From contig JACQGT010000264.1 in NCBI GenBank assembly GCA_016199425.1, forward strand, positions 1-5,385: a stretch of 5,385 bases of DNA, given 5' to 3'. Both the position numbers and the translations under genes were made by a program. Positions 1 through 5,385 of the stretch are shown here, in pieces. A model generated the notes under the pieces. That model was not told the origin of the DNA and did not search any database. It saw only the letters and a program-made list of their open reading frames with translations. This stretch comes from Chloroflexota bacterium. Its GTDB lineage: Bacteria > Chloroflexota > Anaerolineae > Caldilineales > Caldilineaceae. Numbering within the stretch: the first letter of the stretch is position 1; every line of letters starts with the position of its first letter.

Positions 1-133
1 GATGGGCGTCCCGCCCGCGGACCTCTATGGCGGTCTGCGCCTGACGTTGGGACGCAGCAATACGCCGGAGCAGATCGACTTCGCAGTGGAGCAGTTGGCC
101 CGCATCGTCGCCACCATTCGCGGCGCGAGATAG
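1..133 (+). CDS. Cysteine desulfurase, NifS/IscS type (C-terminal end only)
   Basis: Only the last 43 full codons are in the window, read from base 2 and ending in TAG at 131-133; the gene continues to the left. The visible residues include GLRLTLGRSNTPEQIDFAVE followed by a short amphipathic helix. This matches the C-terminal signature of group I (NifS/IscS) cysteine desulfurases, where an R-[LFI]-[ST]-[LF]-G-R-x-[NT]-T-x-E-x-[DI] stretch lies just before the end. SufS-type enzymes have a different ending, so I favour the NifS/IscS group. The family are PLP-dependent cytosolic enzymes that take sulfur from cysteine for Fe-S clusters or tRNA thiolation. The PLP lysine and active-site cysteine lie outside the window, so activity cannot be judged. 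The next gene follows on the same strand after 61 bases. Confidence 0.8.
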   Translation, partial: MGVPPADLYGGLRLTLGRSNTPEQIDFAVEQLARIVATIRGAR

Positions 134-180
134 CCCCCCAAAAAGCCGATAGATCGCCGCCTGCTCAAATTGTCATCCCA

Positions 181-187
181 AAGGAGG
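181..187 (+). promoter_or_regulatory. Strong Shine-Dalgarno site of the esterase gene
   Basis: AAGGAGG is a full match to the anti-Shine-Dalgarno core. It ends seven bases before the ATG at 195 and fixes that codon as the start. Confidence 0.85.
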
Positions 188-194
188 GAAGGCT

Positions 195-1091
195 ATGTAT
201 AGCTACGAAATCATCGCACCGCCGCCCAGAGATATTCTGTTGGGAGAGAAGCAACCGGTCGCGCGGTGGAGGGAGTACCGGGAACTGAAACAGGGAATTG
301 CCCATACAGTGACTGGCGATGTACGGGCCCTCAATGAACTCTACAGCCCCCAACTGCACAACCGGCGAGAGATTCTCGTCTATCTGCCCCCCTCCTATGC
401 GGCGGGCAAGCGGCGCTATCCGGTCATTTATATGCACGACGGCCAGAATCTCTTCGACGACGTTACCAGCTTTGCCGGGGAGTGGGGGGTGGACGAGACG
501 CTGGACGACCTGAGCCGGGAGGGGATCGAGGCGATCGGCGTGGGGATTCCCAATCTGGGCCAGGAGCGGCTGAAGGAATATAGCCCCTTTGTGGATCGGC
601 GGCACGGCGGCGGGATGGGCGACGCCTACGTGGACTTTATTGCCGACACCCTCAAACCCCTCATCGACAGCACCTTCCGCACCCGACCGGATCGGGCGCA
701 CACGGGTATCTTTGGTTCGTCCATGGGTGGGTTGATCAGCTTCTACGCCTTCTTCCATCGCCCGCAGACCTTCGGCTTTGTGGGCGCGATGAGTCCGGCC
801 TTCTGGTTTGCCGGGGGCGCGATTCTGCCCTACATTCGTGGGGCCCGCCCCAATCCAGGCCGGGTCTATCTGGACGTGGGCGAGAAGGAGTCGCCGTCCG
901 CCCGGCGCTGGTGGCAGATTCCGTTGCTGCGTTCCCTGCGTAAAGGTCACTGCAAACGGGTGGCATCGCTGCTGGAACACAAAGGCTGCGACGAGGAGCA
1001 TCTGCACTTTCTGGTCGATCCGGTCGGGGAACACAACGAGGCTGCCTGGCGGCGGCGCTTGCCGGATGCGCTGCGCTTTCTGCTGGGGTGA
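195..1091 (+). CDS. Alpha/beta-hydrolase-fold esterase (enterochelin esterase-like, PF00756 type)
   Basis: This 298-residue protein resembles the putative esterase family that includes Fes/IroE-like esterases and many uncharacterised bacterial carboxylesterases. Residues 60-88 carry the typical opening strand and loop, with VYLPPSY, a YPVIYMHDGQNLFDD block and an oxyanion-hole region. The nucleophile elbow is G174-S-S176-M-G-G179, making Ser176 the likely catalytic serine. Likely triad partners are Asp227 (in YLDVGE) and His280 (in GEHNEAAW), both placed as expected before the C-terminal helix. There is no signal peptide or membrane segment, so it should be cytosolic. The length is normal for a single-domain member. 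A strong ribosome site fixes the start. It lies 61 bases after the cysteine desulfurase gene on the same strand; I see no functional link. Substrate cannot be read from the sequence, and a siderophore role is not supported by any neighbour. Confidence 0.85.
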   Translation: MYSYEIIAPPPRDILLGEKQPVARWREYRELKQGIAHTVTGDVRALNELYSPQLHNRREILVYLPPSYAAGKRRYPVIYMHDGQNLFDDVTSFAGEWGVDETLDDLSREGIEAIGVGIPNLGQERLKEYSPFVDRRHGGGMGDAYVDFIADTLKPLIDSTFRTRPDRAHTGIFGSSMGGLISFYAFFHRPQTFGFVGAMSPAFWFAGGAILPYIRGARPNPGRVYLDVGEKESPSARRWWQIPLLRSLRKGHCKRVASLLEHKGCDEEHLHFLVDPVGEHNEAAWRRRLPDALRFLLG

Positions 1092-1094
1092 AAT

Positions 1095-1130
1095 GAATGC
1101 GGAGTGACGAATGCAGAAGTCGGAATGGGG
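1095..1130 (+). repeat. Degenerate GAATGC-rich short intergenic repeat
   Basis: Two related units, GAATGCGGAGT (1095-1105) and GAATGCAGAAGT (1109-1120), are followed by a third partial one, CGGAATGGGG (1121-1130). They fill the start of the gap between the esterase stop and the next gene. It looks like low-complexity intergenic filler rather than coding sequence, which argues against starting the next gene at the GTG at 1104. Confidence 0.4.
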
Positions 1131-1158
1131 GGCGCAGATCAGCTGGGTTTACCTGGAC

Positions 1159-1165
1159 GAGGAGA
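1159..1165 (+). promoter_or_regulatory. Shine-Dalgarno site that decides the start of the small membrane protein
   Basis: GAGGAGA ends four bases before the ATG at 1170. The upstream alternative, GTG at 1104, has no such site and would add 22 residues encoded largely by repeat-like sequence. Confidence 0.6.
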
Positions 1166-1169
1166 AGAG

Positions 1170-1412
1170 ATGAATCGGGAACAGATCGCTCTGATTCTTC
1201 TGGCCGCGGGCGGGCTATTCTTCATCTATCAGGGCGTCTACGCCATCCGCTACCAGCGGGGCTACCGGCGCAACTGGCTCAGCGAGCGGCTGTTGCGCCG
1301 CACCCCGCGCCAGATGGAAGAAGGAATGCTGCGCACCCAGGGCGCGCTGCGGCTGCTCTACGGCGTTGTGTTGATCGGTATGGCACTCTATTTTTGGCGC
1401 GTGGCAGGATAG
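1170..1412 (+). CDS. Small two-helix membrane protein, function unknown
   Basis: This 80-residue protein has a hydrophobic segment at about residues 6-25 (IALILLAAGGLFFIYQGVYA) and a second at about 60-76 (LRLLYGVVLIGMALYFW). The loop between them, about residues 27-58, is rich in arginine (RYQRGYRRNWLSERLLRRTPRQ region). By the positive-inside rule it should lie in the cytoplasm with both ends outside, giving a simple helical hairpin. No cysteine pair, catalytic motif or known family is visible. I chose the ATG at 1170 because of the ribosome site just before it; the longer form from GTG 1104 would start inside repeat-like sequence. The gene follows the esterase on the same strand after 78 bases, and its TAG stop directly touches the stop codon of the convergent HerA-like gene. 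Confidence 0.65.
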   Translation: MNREQIALILLAAGGLFFIYQGVYAIRYQRGYRRNWLSERLLRRTPRQMEEGMLRTQGALRLLYGVVLIGMALYFWRVAG

Positions 1413-3080
<1,668 letters not shown>

Positions 3081-3083
3081 TGT

Positions 3084-3425
3084 TTATGCCGCAAATTCAT
3101 AGACGGGTGTCTGTACAACGCGCTTTGGTTGAGCCTTGCGCCAAATCATTTCTTGCAGTTGCTCAACCACTTCCGGCGCAAAAAGACGTTCGCCTGTCTG
3201 CACAGAGACACGCGCCGGGACGTTTTCGATGATCACAATACCGTCATCAGTTTCGAGAATGTAGGTGACTTTCTGTTCAACGAACTCATTTTGATTCATC
3301 TTCAGCAGAGCGCTCTGCTGCAATTCGCTGAGCAGAAATCTTTCCTCTGGTGCATCAGCCAGAAAACGCTCGATTGCTTCCGTGGCATCTACGATATCGC
3401 GCAGATAAAGACGATCAGTTCGCAT
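3084..3425 (-). CDS. Chimeric protein: truncated HepT-like N-terminus fused to a cysteine-less YgiT/MqsA-type domain
   Basis: Residues 1-42 (MRTDRLYLRDIVDATEAIER, then a helix ending near QQSALLK) match the first helices of HepT/DUF86 proteins, including the start overlapping the preceding nucleotidyltransferase gene as in MntA-HepT operons. HepT normally continues for about 60-90 more residues and carries an R-X4-6-H-X-Y RNase motif. Here that part is missing and the protein contains no histidine. Residues 43-113 instead resemble a YgiT/MqsA-type antitoxin domain (VTYILETDDGIVIIENVPAR, then TGERLFAPEVVEQLQ and a TPVYEFA tail). In that family zinc is held by two CxxC pairs; here the second is S74-V-Q-T77 and the protein has no cysteine. 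Met43 (ATG at 3297-3299) could be an internal start giving a 71-residue YgiT-like protein. The gene is relatively AT-rich compared with its flanks. Family assignments are from recalled motifs; the YgiT half is the surer one. Confidence 0.65.
   Translation of the reverse strand: MRTDRLYLRDIVDATEAIERFLADAPEERFLLSELQQSALLKMNQNEFVEQKVTYILETDDGIVIIENVPARVSVQTGERLFAPEVVEQLQEMIWRKAQPKRVVQTPVYEFAA
3303..3320. repeat. 18-base perfect palindrome at the HepT/YgiT seam
   Basis: CAGCAGAGCGCTCTGCTG reads the same on both strands. It encodes the last HepT-like residues (QQSALL) and ends three bases before the in-frame ATG (3297-3299) where YgiT-like sequence begins. As RNA it could fold into a GC-rich hairpin; as DNA it could be an operator for a dimeric regulator or a break point. 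It may equally be chance codon use. Confidence 0.55.
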
Positions 3426-3714
3426 AAAGTAACTCTGCCTGGGAAAGCACTTGCTCGCGAATCATCGGCTTTAGCCCATTGCGCGGCACCAAATCTACAG
3501 GCCGCTGGAACATTTCAGCCAGTTCCCGCTGCATACGCGCCAATGCCAGAAAGCCAATCTTGGCGTCCGGTTCAAATTCAACCAACAGATCGATGTCGCT
3601 CTCGTCTGTGAACTCGTCAGTGACCGCCGAGCCAAACAGGCTCAGAACACGAATCTGATTCTGCTGGCAAAATGTTGCCAATTCTTTCGGTTTCACCGTC
3701 AATTGACTTTCCAC
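3415..3714 (-). CDS. MntA-type minimal nucleotidyltransferase (HepT partner/antitoxin family)
   Basis: The 99-residue protein has the minimal nucleotidyltransferase signature GSX10DXD: Gly28-Ser29, then Asp40-Ile-Asp42 (SDIDLLVEF), and a third acidic residue Asp74 in RPVDLV. All three metal-binding acids are present, so the fold looks intact. Characterised MntA proteins neutralise HepT RNase toxins by attaching AMP to a tyrosine of HepT; the usual downstream hepT is here only a truncated, fused remnant, so the usual target tyrosine is probably gone. I start at GTG 3712-3714, which gives the usual family N-terminus (KPKELATFCQQNQIRVLSLF). A TTG at 3745-3747 would add 11 residues read straight through a heptamer repeat and is unlikely. 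A G-run just upstream of the GTG could serve as a weak ribosome site. The stop overlaps the next gene's start by 11 bases, as is usual for MntA-HepT pairs. Confidence 0.8.
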   Translation of the reverse strand: MESQLTVKPKELATFCQQNQIRVLSLFGSAVTDEFTDESDIDLLVEFEPDAKIGFLALARMQRELAEMFQRPVDLVPRNGLKPMIREQVLSQAELLYAN

Positions 3715-3720
3715 GATACC

Positions 3721-3762
3721 CCCCAATCCCCAATCTCTACTCTCCAATCGTCAATCCCACTT
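3721..3762. repeat. Heptamer tandem array (CCCCAAT-type, six units)
   Basis: Six consecutive 7-base units in exact register: CCCCAAT, CCCCAAT, CTCTACT, CTCCAAT, CGTCAAT, CCCACTT. It fills the gap between the 201-residue gene and the nucleotidyltransferase gene and touches the stop codon of the former. Similar heptanucleotide repeats between genes are known from filamentous cyanobacteria (STRR/LTRR) and, as I recall, also occur in Chloroflexota. Confidence 0.7.
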
Positions 3763-4367
3763 CACCCCGCCGGCTGCACAATACTCTTCCACGCCACGTT
3801 ATTGCGCATCACCTGTAACTGCCTGCTCTGCTCCGGGAAAAGCGTCACTAGCCGGTCGATAAGTGTGAGCAGCAGTTGGGGCACAAGCGGGTTGTTCATC
3901 CCCATCAGCACAGAGGCATAGCGCAGGGAGAGCCGCCCGGCCCCGTCCAAGTGGAAGGCGCACAGTTCGTCGTCGTTCAACCGGCGCACGGGCGCGTCCA
4001 CGTCTGCGGCCAGACCAGGCACGCCCTGGCGAAAACTGCCGCCGATCTCCTGCCAGCCCAGGGCGACGATGCCCACCAGCGTAGCCGTCTCCGACAGGTA
4101 GTCCGGCGTGAAGATCTCCTGTTCGCCCCGGGGGCTGAGACGCGGCCCCAGACTGCCGAATTCAGGATTCAACAGGAGTGTATTGTAGATGACGCCGATG
4201 AGCGCGCCAGAGCTACCGCCGTTGCCGCTCAGTTCGATAGCCACGAATTCACCGAAGGCGTAGTCCGTGGGCAGGGGCTGGATCACCAGTTCCCCCGGCC
4301 CGTAGACCTGGCAGACGTAATCGATGTGGGTGTTGGATTTGACGATTTTGCCGATTGCTGTTGTCAT
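3762..4367 (-). CDS. Hypothetical protein, possible HAS-barrel-like partner of the HerA ATPase
   Basis: This 201-residue protein has no catalytic motif, signal peptide or membrane span that I recognise. Its first ~110 residues look beta-rich: IGKIVKSNTHIDYVCQVYGP, a glycine/serine loop at 48-54, IGVIYNTLLLNPEFG, then a proline-containing stretch and ATLVGIVALGW. That opening (a short G-x-[IV]-x-x-S strand, then a barrel-like pattern) resembles the HAS-barrel domain found at the N-terminus of HerA-type ATPases. The last ~60 residues (ALMGMNNPLVPQLLLTLIDR type sequence) look helical. It is the first gene of the minus-strand cluster that ends with the HerA-like ATPase, and its high GC matches that gene rather than the two genes between them. 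I infer, without proof, that it works with the ATPase. The ATG at 4365-4367 has no evident ribosome site; the transcript could be short-leadered or leaderless. Confidence 0.6.
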   Translation of the reverse strand: MTTAIGKIVKSNTHIDYVCQVYGPGELVIQPLPTDYAFGEFVAIELSGNGGSSGALIGVIYNTLLLNPEFGSLGPRLSPRGEQEIFTPDYLSETATLVGIVALGWQEIGGSFRQGVPGLAADVDAPVRRLNDDELCAFHLDGAGRLSLRYASVLMGMNNPLVPQLLLTLIDRLVTLFPEQSRQLQVMRNNVAWKSIVQPAG

Positions 4368-4405
4368 AGGCTCTATCTAACCAGAAAATTTGTTCGGATG
4401 CAAAT

Positions 4406-4433
4406 GGGGACTGGCGATTAGCGATTGGAACAA
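4406..4433. repeat. Heptamer tandem array, inverted orientation (GGGGACT-type)
   Basis: GGGGACT, GGCGATT, AGCGATT and a partial GGAACAA follow in 7-base register. The units are close to the reverse complement of the CCCCAAT-type array at 3721-3762, so the two arrays flank the 201-residue gene in opposite orientation. It lies in the 130-base gap between the two divergent genes; the rest of that gap (to 4497) shows no convincing promoter or structured RNA to me. Confidence 0.5.
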
Positions 4434-4487
4434 TCCGCAAATTCTGTCATCCGTGTTCTTACCCCAAGCATAGCACAGGCGCAAAGA

Positions 4488-4491
4488 GAGG
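4488..4491 (+). promoter_or_regulatory. Shine-Dalgarno site of the HAD hydrolase gene
   Basis: GAGG within a purine-rich stretch, six bases before the ATG at 4498, supports that start. Confidence 0.6.
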
Positions 4492-4497
4492 AAAGAA

Positions 4498-5133
4498 ATG
4501 ATCGCAGCACTGATTTTTGATGTGGGCGGGGTGTTGATCCGCACGGAGGATCGCAGTAGGCGGGCGGAACTGGAAAAGTCGCTGGGGCTGTCTCCCGGCC
4601 AGACCGACGAGATCGTCTTCAACAGCCGGATGGGGCAGGCCGCGCAGATGGGCGAAATCACTTCGGCGGCGTTGTGGGCGTGGGTGCAGACAGAATTGGG
4701 ATTGGATACACCGGGGCTGGCGTACTTTCGCACAGAATTCTGGGCGGGCGACCGGCTGAACAGCGACCTGCTCGCTCTCATCCGCCGCCTGCATCCCCAC
4801 TACCAGACAGCCATCATCAGCAACTTTATGGACGATCTGCGGCGCAGCATCGGCGAAGAGTATCCGCTCATCGACACCTTCGAGCTGATCGACGCCTTCG
4901 ATCTGGTCGTCATCTCGGCAGAGGAGAAGGTGATGAAACCCAGCCCGGTTATCTTCCAGCGCACACTGGAACGCCTGGGCCGCCTGCCGGAAGAGAGCGT
5001 CTTTGTAGACGACTTCGCCCATAACGTAGCCGGCGCCCGGGCCGTGGGGATGCACGCCATCCACTACACGCCGGAAACGGAGATGAAAAGGGAATTGGCA
5101 AAGTTAGGCGTTGTAACAGCGTCTATGGATTGA
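4498..5133 (+). CDS. HAD-superfamily hydrolase (subfamily IA, YihX-like)
   Basis: The 211-residue protein has the four HAD motifs. Motif I is LIFDVGGVL with the nucleophile Asp8; motif II is AIISNF with Ser108; motif III is Lys147 in VMKPSP; motif IV is VFVDDFAHNVAGA with Asp171-Asp172. A helical cap lies between motif I and II (about residues 18-85), as in subfamily IA. Length is typical. Position +2 of motif I is Gly10 instead of the usual general acid/base Asp. DxGGVL forms are common in the YihX/epoxide-hydrolase-like branch, so this does not by itself mean the enzyme is dead, but phosphatase activity is less certain. Most relatives act on small phosphorylated metabolites in the cytosol; the substrate here is unknown. 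The gene is divergent from the 201-residue gene, and its last 11 bases overlap the end of the convergent amidase gene. Confidence 0.88.
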   Translation: MIAALIFDVGGVLIRTEDRSRRAELEKSLGLSPGQTDEIVFNSRMGQAAQMGEITSAALWAWVQTELGLDTPGLAYFRTEFWAGDRLNSDLLALIRRLHPHYQTAIISNFMDDLRRSIGEEYPLIDTFELIDAFDLVVISAEEKVMKPSPVIFQRTLERLGRLPEESVFVDDFAHNVAGARAVGMHAIHYTPETEMKRELAKLGVVTASMD

Positions 5134-5385
5134 TTGGGGTTTCATCCGCCGGTGGCCCCGCCAGAAAGCAACCGATCCCGTCCGCAACGCCCTGGGCTAC
5201 CCGATCTGCGCCAGCGGTCAACAGCGCCCTATCCCCGCCCAAAAAGCCCATCTCCAGAATCAGCGCGGGCGTGAGCGGGTCTATCTTGCGGAAGACGTGA
5301 TAGTCGGTCATATCGTGGGTGATGGTGTCTGGGTGGTAAGCCAGCCCTGTGGCGGCGACATACTTCTGGTCCACACAGGCCAGCA
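5123..5385 (-). CDS. N-acetylmuramoyl-L-alanine amidase, Amidase_3 type (C-terminal part)
   Basis: The reading frame is open to the right edge, so the N-terminal part, including any signal peptide and the first zinc ligands, is outside the window. The visible part has HVFRKIDPLTPALILEMGFL, followed by a GADRVAQGVADGI helix. This matches the end of Amidase_3 (AmiA/AmiC/CwlV-type) zinc amidases, where the catalytic Glu sits in an [LV]-E-x-[GA]-F motif; here it is in LEMGF. Such enzymes cut the bond between N-acetylmuramic acid and L-alanine in the cell wall, outside the membrane. A GTG at 5372-5374 would be an in-frame start codon, but codons upstream of it are open and the domain needs more sequence, so it is not the true start. 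The short proline-rich tail (PPADETPINP) overlaps the HAD gene's end. Confidence 0.75.
   Translation of the reverse strand, partial: LACVDQKYVAATGLAYHPDTITHDMTDYHVFRKIDPLTPALILEMGFLGGDRALLTAGADRVAQGVADGIGCFLAGPPADETPINP

Noticed and set aside
165..1034. Open frame on the minus strand opposite the esterase gene
   Set aside because: No family resemblance; the plus-strand esterase has a strong ribosome site and intact catalytic motifs.
1104..1169. Longer N-terminus for the small membrane protein from GTG 1104
   Set aside because: The extra residues are read through repeat-like sequence and there is no ribosome site, unlike the ATG at 1170.
4375..4405. Possible sigma-70-like promoter on the minus strand (TTGCAT, 17 bases, TTAGAT) for the 201-residue gene
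   Set aside because: Each box matches the consensus at only three of six bases; the spacing is right but the evidence is too weak to annotate.
4459..5064. Open frame on the minus strand opposite the HAD hydrolase gene
   Set aside because: It mirrors the HAD gene codons and has no recognisable domain.
5128..5140. GATTGATTGGGG resembling the heptamer arrays
   Set aside because: It is too short and out of 7-base register, and it encodes the end of the amidase gene.

Overview
The window is a gene-dense piece of a GC-rich bacterial chromosome (flanking genes roughly 58-73% GC in the 60-base lines I counted). Gene content, protein flavour and short degenerate heptamer repeats between genes would fit a Chloroflexota bacterium of the Caldilinea/Anaerolinea kind. 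That placement is a guess from memory; there is no marker gene to settle it.

Left part, plus strand: the last 43 codons of a NifS/IscS-type cysteine desulfurase (ending at 133), then a complete cytosolic alpha/beta-hydrolase-fold esterase of the enterochelin-esterase-like family (195-1091), then an 80-residue two-helix membrane protein of unknown function (1170-1412).

Middle part, minus strand, reading from 4367 down to 1413: a 201-residue protein that may carry a HAS-barrel-like N-terminus; an MntA-type minimal nucleotidyltransferase (start probably GTG at 3714); a 113-residue chimeric protein; and a 555-residue HerA/DUF87-type hexameric ATPase. The chimera joins the first ~42 residues of a HepT-like toxin to a YgiT/MqsA-type antitoxin domain that has lost all its zinc-binding cysteines. 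The two middle genes (about 50% GC over 3121-3720) form a GC-poor insert between the 201-residue gene and the HerA gene, which I suspect were once adjacent. They look like a remodelled MntA-HepT toxin-antitoxin module in which the RNase half of HepT is gone.

Right part: a plus-strand HAD-superfamily hydrolase (4498-5133), transcribed divergently from the 201-residue gene across a 130-base gap, and the C-terminal end of a minus-strand N-acetylmuramoyl-L-alanine amidase (Amidase_3) that runs off the right edge. Both convergent junctions are extremely tight: one has abutting stop codons, the other an 11-base overlap.

The most interesting points are the HepT/YgiT chimera with an 18-base perfect palindrome at its seam, the low-GC cassette inside a HerA operon, and two 7-base-period repeat arrays in opposite orientation on either side of the 201-residue gene.
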